A DNA stretch of 8,811 nucleotides from CAZAFD01 sp964484785 (GTDB lineage: Bacteria; Pseudomonadota; Alphaproteobacteria; Rickettsiales; UBA1997): the NCBI GenBank assembly GCA_964484785.1, contig CAZAFD010000025.1, positions 1 through 8,811 on the forward strand, in the 5' to 3' direction. The position numbers and the translations under genes are program-made. Shown piece by piece: positions 1-6,505 of the stretch (position 1 is its first letter; the number at the start of each line of letters is the position of its first letter). Under the pieces are notes generated by a model, which was not told the origin of the DNA, did not search any database, and saw only the letters and a program-made list of their open reading frames with translations.

Positions 1-1
1 T

Positions 2-52
2 GAACAAGCTAATGAACAAATGACATCCAGACAAGAAACATTAGGACTTTAG
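2..52 (+). CDS. possible C-terminal end of a truncated plus-strand gene
   Basis: An open frame enters from the left edge and stops at TAG 50-52, giving 16 hydrophilic residues (EQANEQMTSRQETLGL). Too little remains to assign a family. Support for a real gene end is contextual: about 100 bp downstream sits a strong hairpin terminator, between this stop and the oppositely oriented pflB end. The TAG directly abuts an 18-bp tandem repeat. The same frame stays open for 30 more codons after the TAG, rich in Lys, Arg and Glu, before TAA at 143-145. It could equally be a chance open stretch at the edge. Confidence 0.4.
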   Translation, partial: EQANEQMTSRQETLGL

Positions 53-130
53 AGAGAAAAGATTAAAAGAGAGAAAAGATGTAAAAGAGAGAAAAGATGT
101 AAAAGAGAGAAAAGATGTAAAAGAGAGAAA
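51..130. repeat. 18-bp tandem repeat, three exact copies plus partial copies
   Basis: The unit AAGAGAGAAAAGATGTAA occurs exactly at 67-84, 85-102 and 103-120. A diverged copy precedes it (51-66, with GATTAA in place of GATGTAA), and a 5' partial copy follows from 121. The unit is purine-rich on the plus strand and a multiple of three long, so it introduces no stop in the frame of the upstream gene tail. There it would encode KREKRC repeats; in the next frame it encodes KERKDV repeats. It lies between a stop codon and a terminator. Confidence 0.9.
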
Positions 131-150
131 AATAATTTAAAATAATTTAA
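131..150. repeat. 10-bp direct repeat, two adjacent copies
   Basis: AATAATTTAA is repeated back to back at 131-140 and 141-150, between the 18-bp tandem array and the terminator hairpin. It is pure A/T, so it could arise by replication slippage. No function is apparent. Confidence 0.75.
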
Positions 151-153
151 TTA

Positions 154-193
154 AATATTCCCTCTCTTTACTTGCTTAAAGAGAGGGAATATT
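154..193. terminator. bidirectional hairpin terminator between convergent genes
   Basis: AATATTCCCTCTCTTT (154-169) and AAAGAGAGGGAATATT (178-193) form a perfect 16-bp stem around an 8-nt loop (170-177). A/T-rich flanks allow further imperfect pairing. The hairpin starts 17 bp beyond the pflB stop (210-212, minus strand) and about 100 bp beyond the TAG at 50-52. It most likely ends pflB transcripts, and rightward transcripts as well. The U-tract is not a clean run in either direction. Confidence 0.8.
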
Positions 194-209
194 AATTATA
201 TTGGAAAAA

Positions 210-2429
210 TTATATACAACTGTTTATAGTTCTGCCAATTACATCCAGTTGTTGTTCTTTTGTTAATCTTACAAAGTTTACGGCATAACCAGAAACTCGG
301 ATAGTTAACTGAGGATATTTTTCTGGATGGTTCATTGCATCTTCAAGTAAAGCTCTATCAAAAACATTTACATTTAAATGTTGACCGCCCTGAGGGGTAA
401 AATAACCTTCTAATAAGGATACCAAATTGTCTATCCTTGTCATCTTTTCTTTACCAAGAGCTGCTGGGGTTATGGCAAATGTGTAAGATATACCATCTTG
501 AGCATATTTAAATGGTAACTTTGCAACCGAAGCTAAAGCTGCTATGGCTCCCTTGGTATCTCGTCCATTCATAGGGTTTGCCCCTGGAGAAAATGGCATA
601 CCAGCCCTTCTTCCACAAGGAGTATTACCTGTCTTTTTACCATATACAACATTTGAGGTAATAGTTAAAATAGACTGAGTGGCAATAGCATTTCTATAGG
701 TCTCATGAGAAGCAATATAAGTCATAAACTTCTTTACTACATCAACCGCCATTTGATCACTTTCATCATTATTGTTACCATATGGGACATAATCACCTTC
801 TATCTGATAATCAACGGCCAAACCATCTTCATTCCTAATAACTTTAACTTTAGCATTCTTTATAGCATTTAAAGAATCTGCTACAATGGCTACACCAGCT
901 ACACCCGAGGCCTGTATTCTTTCAACATTGGTATCGTGTAAAGCAAGCTCAAAACTTTCATAAGCATACTTATCATGCATATAATGAATAATCTTTAAGG
1001 CATTGACATAGGTCTTTGCTAGCCATTTAAGCATACCTTGTAATTTTGCATATACCTCATCATAGTCTAAATACTCACTGGTAATAGGTTCAAACTTAGG
1101 TCCAACCTGCTGACCTGTTTTTTCATCACGACCACCATTGATTGCATATAATAAGGCTTTAGGTAAATTAACTCTAGCTCCAAAAAATTGCATTTGTTTA
1201 CCTATCTTCATAGGGGAAACACAACAGGCTATACCATAATCATCGCCATATATAGGACGCATCAAATCATCGTTTTCATACTGAATAGCAGAAGTATCTA
1301 TCGATACCTGGGCACAAAACTTCTTCCAAGCTTGTGGTAAATTTTCACTCCATAAAACAGTAAGGTTTGGCTCTGGGGCTGGACCCAAATTATAAAGCGT
1401 ATTTAGATATCTAAAACTAGTTCTTGTTACCAAGGTTCTTCCATCTACACCCTGTCCTCCCAAAGATTCAGTTACCCATGTAGGATCTCCAGAGAACAAA
1501 TCGTTATATTCTGGTGTTCTTAAGAATCTAATTATTCTTAACTTAATTATAAACTGGTCGATTAACTCTTGTGCCTCATCTTCAGTAAGTCTTCCTTCTG
1601 CTATATCTTTTTCGATAAAAATATCTAGGAAAGTTGAAGTTCTACCTAAAGACATAGCAGCACCATCTTGGTCCTTTGTTGCAGCTAGATATGCAAAATA
1701 TACCCACTGTACAGCTTCCTTAGCATTCTGTGCCGGTCTACTTAGATCAAAACCATATCCCTGACACATTTTTAAGAAGGCCTTTAAAGAAGCTATTTGT
1801 TCAGCAACCTCTTCCCTAAGTCTTATAGACTCTTCATTATATTCATCACCACCTATAAATTTTAGTTCCTCCTGTTTTTCTTGTATGAGTCTATCTATAC
1901 CATAAAGAGCAACCCTTCTATAATCGCCAATTATTCTTCCGCGACCGTAAGCATCAGGCAAACCTGTAATAATACCAGAGTGTCTGCAATTTCTTATATC
2001 TTCGTTATAAGCAGAAAACACGCCATCATTATGAGTCTTTCTATACCTTGTAAAAATCTCCTCTGTTACAGGATCTAACTGATAGCCATAGGAAGTTAAG
2101 GCCGCCTTAACAACTCTCAATCCTCCTTTTGGAAAAATACCTCTTTTTAAAGGAGCATCTGTTTGAAGACCAACAATAACTTCGTTGTCTTTATCTATAT
2201 ATCCAGGTCCATACGCATCAACAGCCTGCGGAATCTTTGTTTCAACATCATAAATACCCTTTTCTCTTTCCTTCTCAAACAGTTTAGTAAGCTTTTCCCA
2301 AACTTTCTTTGTTTTCTGACTAGCTGGTCTTAAAAACTTGTCGTCACCATTATAAGGAGTATAATTTTCTTGGATGAAATCTCGAACATCTATTTCTTCT
2401 TGCCAATAGTTACCTTTGAATTCAGGCAT
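210..2429 (-). CDS. pflB: formate C-acetyltransferase (pyruvate formate-lyase)
   Basis: This glycyl-radical enzyme converts pyruvate and CoA to acetyl-CoA and formate in the cytoplasm during anaerobic fermentation. The 739 residues compare with 760 in E. coli PflB, so the protein is full length. The catalytic cysteine pair is Cys402-Cys403 in YGIACCVSPMK. The radical glycine is Gly714 in the C-terminal motif RVSGYAV, 25 residues from the end as in the family. The family signatures YRKTHNDGVF and GLPDAYGRGRIIGDYRRVAL lie near residues 129-174. The ATG is preceded by AGAGG at suitable spacing, and a good promoter lies 50-75 bp upstream. The activating radical-SAM enzyme PflA is required by the family but is not encoded here. 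The N-terminal third looks closer to Firmicutes-type PFL than to the E. coli protein, so lateral acquisition is possible (inference). Confidence 0.97.
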   Translation of the reverse strand: MPEFKGNYWQEEIDVRDFIQENYTPYNGDDKFLRPASQKTKKVWEKLTKLFEKEREKGIYDVETKIPQAVDAYGPGYIDKDNEVIVGLQTDAPLKRGIFPKGGLRVVKAALTSYGYQLDPVTEEIFTRYRKTHNDGVFSAYNEDIRNCRHSGIITGLPDAYGRGRIIGDYRRVALYGIDRLIQEKQEELKFIGGDEYNEESIRLREEVAEQIASLKAFLKMCQGYGFDLSRPAQNAKEAVQWVYFAYLAATKDQDGAAMSLGRTSTFLDIFIEKDIAEGRLTEDEAQELIDQFIIKLRIIRFLRTPEYNDLFSGDPTWVTESLGGQGVDGRTLVTRTSFRYLNTLYNLGPAPEPNLTVLWSENLPQAWKKFCAQVSIDTSAIQYENDDLMRPIYGDDYGIACCVSPMKIGKQMQFFGARVNLPKALLYAINGGRDEKTGQQVGPKFEPITSEYLDYDEVYAKLQGMLKWLAKTYVNALKIIHYMHDKYAYESFELALHDTNVERIQASGVAGVAIVADSLNAIKNAKVKVIRNEDGLAVDYQIEGDYVPYGNNNDESDQMAVDVVKKFMTYIASHETYRNAIATQSILTITSNVVYGKKTGNTPCGRRAGMPFSPGANPMNGRDTKGAIAALASVAKLPFKYAQDGISYTFAITPAALGKEKMTRIDNLVSLLEGYFTPQGGQHLNVNVFDRALLEDAMNHPEKYPQLTIRVSGYAVNFVRLTKEQQLDVIGRTINSCI

Positions 2430-2476
2430 AAAAACCTCTGTAGTATTATTGATATGCTTAGTACAAACTAGCTTAG

Positions 2477-2505
2477 CTTATATTAAAAACGAATTTAATT
2501 GTAAA
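2477..2505 (-). promoter_or_regulatory. sigma70-type promoter of pflB
   Basis: Read on the minus strand, TTTACA (2500-2505) and TATAAG (2477-2482) are separated by exactly 17 bp. Each hexamer matches the sigma70 consensus at five of six positions. Transcription would start near 2470, giving a leader of about 40 nt before the pflB ATG. No FNR-type dyad (TTGAT-N4-ATCAA) is visible, so anaerobic control cannot be read from the sequence. Confidence 0.65.
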
Positions 2506-2530
2506 CAAATTTTTTCAAGAAATTCTGTAA

Positions 2531-2544
2531 TTTTAGTACTAAAA
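2531..2544. promoter_or_regulatory. 14-bp perfect palindrome, candidate operator
   Basis: TTTTAGTACTAAAA is a perfect uninterrupted palindrome. It sits between the divergent pflB promoter and the rightward TATAAT box at 2555-2560, covering where that promoter's -35 region would be. It is too short and too close (no loop) to be a terminator, which favours a protein-binding site. No regulator is known, and chance is not excluded in such AT-rich DNA. Confidence 0.4.
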
Positions 2545-2560
2545 ACTATTGGTCTATAAT
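2532..2560 (+). promoter_or_regulatory. candidate promoter for the rightward gene group
   Basis: A perfect TATAAT (2555-2560) lies upstream of the first rightward gene. The region 17 bp upstream reads TTTAGT (2532-2537), a poor -35 that overlaps the palindrome. This combination would suit an activator-dependent or repressed promoter. The start site would be about 2567, inside the most extended reading frame, which argues against the TTG at 2549 as translation start. Confidence 0.4.
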
Positions 2561-2617
2561 GACTTGATTTATTTTTTTGTGACATTATACTCAGGAAGTC
2601 TTAATTTTGAAACATTC

Positions 2618-3793
2618 ATGTATAACAAAGACAATGTAAAAGTAGTTGACAAAGACATTAAAAAACTAGTTCTCGGCGATGCGCATCGATCAAGCGACTA
2701 TAATAAATTGAGTATACTATATAATATACGTGATAGATTAGAGCAAAATCTAATGGATTTGTATGCCACAAAATTTAATTCCGCAGATTTTGATACCGCC
2801 TTTGATCGTAAGGAGGGTGACTTTATGACATGTCTTAACCTACAACAAAATCCGGACATAGAAGATACTTATACAGTTTTAAGAAATTCTAGTTTAAGCG
2901 TTAGACAGAGGTTGGCCAAAAATTATATTAATTTGATTCTTATTAAAAAACTAAAGGCTAATCAAAATAAATTTTACAGAATTCTCTATCTATATGATTT
3001 TTTTCTTAAAAAGAGATTAAAGTTTTACGATAAATACTATGGGGATCTCCCTTTAAAACCTTTAAATCATTTATGTAAATTGCAAGCATTTCATGGTATA
3101 AAAGCCTTCAAGGCCGCTTTTTATCTACCTTTTATAAAAACAAATGAAATTTTAGCGGTAAGATTCTTCAAATTTTTTACGCTGTCACTTTTAAGTATAA
3201 TCGGGGGATCAATTTCCATTTTAGTATCTGCAATTTTATTATTACTAAATGGTATTAATACTTGTTTTAATAAAGCTTCTCAAAATAAAAAAGACAAATT
3301 TAGTAATAAATCATCTAGTATCTTTAAGCGATATATAGGAATTGCCACTAATATAAGTGGTAACATGCTAGCTAAGATTGCAGACCTTTTAAATTTTGTT
3401 TTATCCGATTACCAGATATTTTCTCTAAAGCTAGCCAGATTAGAAAAAAATAATACTGAGCAACGCATTTATAGTAGAATAAGATCGCCTATATCATTCT
3501 TAAACAGGAGATTAAATACTCTCACCAATAGTAAGGCCTTAGAAATAAAAAGGATAAATATTGAGATGAAAAAGGCCTTAAGAAGAATACAAAAGGCTAA
3601 TTCTACTGAGTATTCTAATTTTGAAAGAGATGTAGAAAATATTTTAGACGTTGTATTAACAGAGTTAGCAAAGTCCATTTATTTAAAATATAATAAAAGA
3701 AGACTATATAATAAAATTAATCTAATTAAAGAAAAAGCCAAAGTTATACCTTTTAAGGACATTTATAATTCAAAATCAGCTGCAAACTTGTAA
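2618..3793 (+). CDS. unrecognised basic protein with one hydrophobic segment
   Basis: I do not recognise this protein. From the ATG at 2618 it has 391 residues. It is rich in Lys, Arg, Asn, Ile and Leu, with a single strong hydrophobic stretch at about residues 186-212 (FFTLSLLSIIGG followed by SISILVSAILLLL), probably one membrane span. Long charged, mostly helical-looking regions lie on either side, and the C-terminal third is markedly basic. No signal peptide or catalytic motif is visible. The start is uncertain: the frame is open from TTG 2549 (414 aa), but a TATAAT box lies between 2549 and 2618. A very good ribosome-binding site precedes Met at 2825 (322 aa). The stop overlaps the next ATG as TAATG, so dusB translation is probably coupled to it. 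Confidence 0.75.
   Translation: MYNKDNVKVVDKDIKKLVLGDAHRSSDYNKLSILYNIRDRLEQNLMDLYATKFNSADFDTAFDRKEGDFMTCLNLQQNPDIEDTYTVLRNSSLSVRQRLAKNYINLILIKKLKANQNKFYRILYLYDFFLKKRLKFYDKYYGDLPLKPLNHLCKLQAFHGIKAFKAAFYLPFIKTNEILAVRFFKFFTLSLLSIIGGSISILVSAILLLLNGINTCFNKASQNKKDKFSNKSSSIFKRYIGIATNISGNMLAKIADLLNFVLSDYQIFSLKLARLEKNNTEQRIYSRIRSPISFLNRRLNTLTNSKALEIKRINIEMKKALRRIQKANSTEYSNFERDVENILDVVLTELAKSIYLKYNKRRLYNKINLIKEKAKVIPFKDIYNSKSAANL
2810..2827 (+). promoter_or_regulatory. strong Shine-Dalgarno before an internal in-frame ATG
   Basis: AAGGAGGG (2810-2817) lies 8 nt before ATG 2825-2827, in frame with the unrecognised membrane protein. It is the best Shine-Dalgarno match seen in the window; the other genes have weak or no such site. 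It may mark the true start or a second start giving 322 residues. It may also simply encode Lys-Glu-Gly. Confidence 0.4.
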
Positions 3794-4758
3794 TGTTAAA
3801 AGCCATAACATTAGGTAATATTACAATAGACCAACCTATAATGTTGGCACCTATGGCTGGGATAACAGACCCGCCCTACAGGCAAATAATTCAAGATTTT
3901 GGTGGATTGGGGTTAATGTTTAGTGAAATGATACCATCAAAATCTCTTTTCTTTGGTAATAAACAAAAGAGCACCGATAAAATACAAACAAATTTTAATA
4001 TAAAAGCAATACAAATTGCAGGCAATGATCCATATTATATGGCAGAAGCTGCAAAAATGAATGTTGTTTTAGGAGCTGATATAATAGATATAAACTTTGG
4101 TTGTCCTGTTAAAAAAGTAATAAAAGGTTTCGCTGGTGCCGCTATTATGAAAGACCCTAAACTTGCCGCAGAAATAGTAAAATCTGTAGTAAAGGCTATA
4201 AAGGTTCCTGTAACAGTCAAAATGCGTATGGGATGGGATTACGATAACTTAAACGCACCAGAAATAGCCCTAATATGTCAAGATTGTGGCGCAAGTATGG
4301 TTACAATACACGGCCGTACCAGAAGTCAATTATATGAAGGTAAGGCCAATTGGTCTTTTATATCTAAGGTTAAAAATCTTGTAAAAATACCTGTAATAGC
4401 AAATGGTGACATTAAAACCACAGAAGATGTAAAAAATTGTCTTAAAATGAGTCAAGCTGATGGTATTATGATAGGCCGTGGTATTTATGGAAAACCCTGG
4501 TTATTTAAACAAATTCAAAGTGAGTTAAACAAACAAGAATACACCATACCAAGTGGTATTGCTCTAAAAAATGTAATCATTAAACACTTAGACTTAGCTT
4601 TAGAATACTATGGCGAAACTACAGGTCTATCAAACATGAAGAAACACCTAGCCTGGTATAGCGCAGGTATGCAAGGATCAAATGATTTTAGAAAATGTAT
4701 AAACCAGACTAGAAATTTTAAGACAATTCGCAATTTTATTGATGATTTTTTTGTATGA
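3793..4758 (+). CDS. dusB: tRNA-dihydrouridine synthase, DusB/NifR3 type
   Basis: This FMN enzyme reduces specific uridines in the tRNA D-loop to dihydrouridine, using NADPH. The 321 residues equal the length of E. coli DusB. The N-terminal FMN-binding start is LAPMAGITDPPYR (18-30). The catalytic acid is Cys104 in INFGCPVKKV. Further FMN and substrate residues are Lys143 (TVKMRMGW), His173 (TIHGRTR), Asn204-Asp206 (ANGD) and the GRG at 228-230. The C-terminal helical domain contains HLAWYSAGMQGS, which resembles DusB more than DusA or DusC. The ATG shares its A with the preceding TAA (TAATG) and has no ribosome-binding site of its own, so it is probably translated by coupling. No hairpin follows, so transcription may run into the next gene. 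Assignment to the B subfamily is by resemblance only. Confidence 0.93.
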   Translation: MLKAITLGNITIDQPIMLAPMAGITDPPYRQIIQDFGGLGLMFSEMIPSKSLFFGNKQKSTDKIQTNFNIKAIQIAGNDPYYMAEAAKMNVVLGADIIDINFGCPVKKVIKGFAGAAIMKDPKLAAEIVKSVVKAIKVPVTVKMRMGWDYDNLNAPEIALICQDCGASMVTIHGRTRSQLYEGKANWSFISKVKNLVKIPVIANGDIKTTEDVKNCLKMSQADGIMIGRGIYGKPWLFKQIQSELNKQEYTIPSGIALKNVIIKHLDLALEYYGETTGLSNMKKHLAWYSAGMQGSNDFRKCINQTRNFKTIRNFIDDFFV

Positions 4759-4812
4759 ACACATTATTAAATTAGATTGTATTTAGTACATACATACTTT
4801 GCTTGTATTCTA

Positions 4813-4841
4813 TTGACTTTGTCACTCAAGAAGAGTACTAT
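4813..4841 (+). promoter_or_regulatory. sigma70-type promoter for the coiled-coil protein gene
   Basis: TTGACT (4813-4818, five of six consensus) is followed after 17 bp by TACTAT (4836-4841, four of six). TATAAA at 4839-4844 is an alternative -10 with a longer, 20-bp spacer. The gene starts about 30 bp beyond the likely transcription start. The -10 overlaps AGTACTA, a heptamer also found in the 2531-2544 palindrome. Confidence 0.5.
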
Positions 4842-4875
4842 AAACACATAGAACATATTATGGTAATAATTTAAT

Positions 4876-6408
4876 ATGGCTAAAAATAAACAGGTTTCAG
4901 AACGTGATCTTCTTATTCAAGAATTAAGTTCAAGATTAAGTAAGGAACGATTAGATGAATGGTATGAAGTTTTAATTTCCAAACTTCAAAATACTACATC
5001 TCTCGCAGAGTTACAGTATTGTAATAAAAATCAACATTTTCTCGAAGAATTAGGATTTTCTATAGCGCTTGTTTCGCTCGGAAGCTCTAATATAGATTTT
5101 GAGGTAAAGCCATCAATCGAGAGCAAACGTTATCATGCTTTAGTAGACAATCTAAAAAAAAGATTTAGAGAACAATTTAGTAAAACAGCACTCAATTCTT
5201 CATCTTTAAAGGAAATTCGTACATTATCAAGTATTATAGATTTAATCAGTCAAACACGAGTTGAATGTACAAAAAACAAGGATGATCAGGTTTTAAAAAA
5301 ACTTGAGGATCTATATTACACAAAACTAGAATCAATTATAGCTGAATGTAGCGATAAAAATGTGGACCCAAGTATAATGCTGGACAATATTGCCAATTTT
5401 GTAAATCAGTTTAGACATACTATGTCAAGCTTCGCACTATATCGCCACAATATACAAGATAACGACGGCGAATTTAAGGCACAATCTGCTAAAATTATAG
5501 ATGACGTGCTAAACGACAACACTCTCGATATCTTGCAATTATTCATGAAGATTCAGTCTGTAAGTCAAGATGAAATGATAAAGTTTTTCACAAAAGAAAT
5601 AAGCGAGCTTAAGACTTCATATCAAGAAGGGCAAAGAGAACTTGGTATAGTTCAAAAAGAACAAAGAAGACTCAATACAGAACTTGCTGAAGCTCAAGAG
5701 GAAATAGCCAAAGCCAAGGCAACAGCAACGGAAAGAGAAGATCTTATAGCTACTAATACACAAGAAGCAAGAGTTAAGGATCTTGATACAATAACAGAAG
5801 AAGCTCATTTTGAATACCTAGAAATGTTAAAGAGATACCACATCTCACCAGCTTTACCAGCAAGCCAGGCAATTGAATCTATTTATTCCCGCGTATTAGC
5901 AAATATTGACCCTTTAACCAACCCAAATGACATTAGACAGGGCTTAGATTTGCTAAATAAACAAGTCCAAGAAGTTATAATTAGTACAACAAATCGAAAT
6001 AATAATATACAAAAAAAGATAAAGTATGGAATCTACGGCGCTTTGGGTATAGTTGGGATCGCAATGATTCCAATTACAATAATGGCAGCATCTTTTTTAG
6101 CTATACCACTTAGTATTGGTGGTTGTGCACTATTAGCCGGCCTAGCTAATGAAATATTGCCAAAAACAGATTTTTTTAGAAAAAAATCAAATACAACCTT
6201 AGACAATAGATTAAACCAGGTATTGAAAGACGTCCTTGAACAAAATACAGCTTTACAACACTGTGTAGGACATGTAGATTTAGCCGGAAAATTAAATGCA
6301 AGCCCTTCACAAAACACAAATGATCGTGAAAATACACCATCTACAGCACAATCAGTAGCCCAGGATATTGATAGATCTCTAGAGGGTCGTGGTAGTGGTC
6401 GAAGCTAA
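4876..6408 (+). CDS. unrecognised coiled-coil protein with hydrophobic hairpin near C-terminus
   Basis: I do not recognise this 510-residue protein. Residues 1-235 are charged and look alpha-helical. Residues 240-310 are rich in Glu, Lys, Gln, Arg and Ala with little Gly or Pro (for example ELAEAQEEIAKAKATATERE), a likely coiled coil. Residues 385-425 form a long hydrophobic stretch with internal Gly and Pro (GIYGALGIVGIAMIPI, then MAASFLAIPLSIGG), enough for two close membrane passes. About 75 polar residues follow, ending in a disordered-looking Asn/Ser/Thr/Gln tail with Arg at 500, 505 and 509. There is no N-terminal signal peptide, so the long N-terminal part is probably cytoplasmic. The ATG lacks a clear Shine-Dalgarno. 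A promoter precedes the gene and a hairpin terminator follows. A structural or secreted membrane-acting protein is conceivable but unproven. Confidence 0.85.
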   Translation: MAKNKQVSERDLLIQELSSRLSKERLDEWYEVLISKLQNTTSLAELQYCNKNQHFLEELGFSIALVSLGSSNIDFEVKPSIESKRYHALVDNLKKRFREQFSKTALNSSSLKEIRTLSSIIDLISQTRVECTKNKDDQVLKKLEDLYYTKLESIIAECSDKNVDPSIMLDNIANFVNQFRHTMSSFALYRHNIQDNDGEFKAQSAKIIDDVLNDNTLDILQLFMKIQSVSQDEMIKFFTKEISELKTSYQEGQRELGIVQKEQRRLNTELAEAQEEIAKAKATATEREDLIATNTQEARVKDLDTITEEAHFEYLEMLKRYHISPALPASQAIESIYSRVLANIDPLTNPNDIRQGLDLLNKQVQEVIISTTNRNNNIQKKIKYGIYGALGIVGIAMIPITIMAASFLAIPLSIGGCALLAGLANEILPKTDFFRKKSNTTLDNRLNQVLKDVLEQNTALQHCVGHVDLAGKLNASPSQNTNDRENTPSTAQSVAQDIDRSLEGRGSGRS

Positions 6409-6415
6409 AAAATAG

Positions 6416-6441
6416 TTTGCCTCATAGTTTCATGAGGCAAA
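6416..6441. terminator. bidirectional hairpin terminator between convergent genes
   Basis: TTTGCCTCAT (6416-6425) and ATGAGGCAAA (6432-6441) form a perfect 10-bp stem around a 6-nt loop. A T-rich tract follows on the plus strand, and an A run (6407-6412) precedes it, giving a U tract for minus-strand transcripts. It lies 8 nt after the coiled-coil gene stop and 65 nt beyond the lepA stop. Confidence 0.85.
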
Positions 6442-6505
6442 TTTAATTTTAATAGAATAAAAAATATAATTACTTAATTTAATATCACTAAAACTTTTAA
6501 TAGTC

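Noticed and set aside
51..130. CRISPR array
   Set aside because: The units are 18 bp and directly adjacent with no spacers, so this is a simple tandem repeat.
1881..2078. Open frame of 65 codons on the plus strand
   Set aside because: It lies entirely inside pflB on the opposite strand, has no ribosome-binding site and encodes nothing recognisable.
2441..2470. Possible FNR-type site at TTGATATGCTTAG in the pflB leader
   Set aside because: Only one half-site matches TTGAT-N4-ATCAA and it lies downstream of the predicted transcription start.
3469..3678. Open frame of 69 codons on the minus strand with hydrophobic content
   Set aside because: It is antisense to the basic membrane protein gene; hydrophobicity arises from complementing Lys- and Asn-rich codons.
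4035..4220. Open frame of 61 codons on the minus strand
   Set aside because: It is antisense to the catalytic region of dusB, whose protein motifs are unambiguous.
4759..4812. Terminator after dusB
   Set aside because: Only a T run inside the gene end and a 5-bp TGTAT/ATACA stem are present, too weak to call.
5617..5808. Open frame of 63 codons on the minus strand, Cys- and Phe-rich
   Set aside because: It is the complement of the coiled-coil coding region; the odd composition follows from Lys/Glu/Gln codons read backwards.
6033..6317. Open frame of 94 codons on the minus strand
   Set aside because: It is antisense to the hydrophobic hairpin and tail of the coiled-coil protein, with no promoter or family match.
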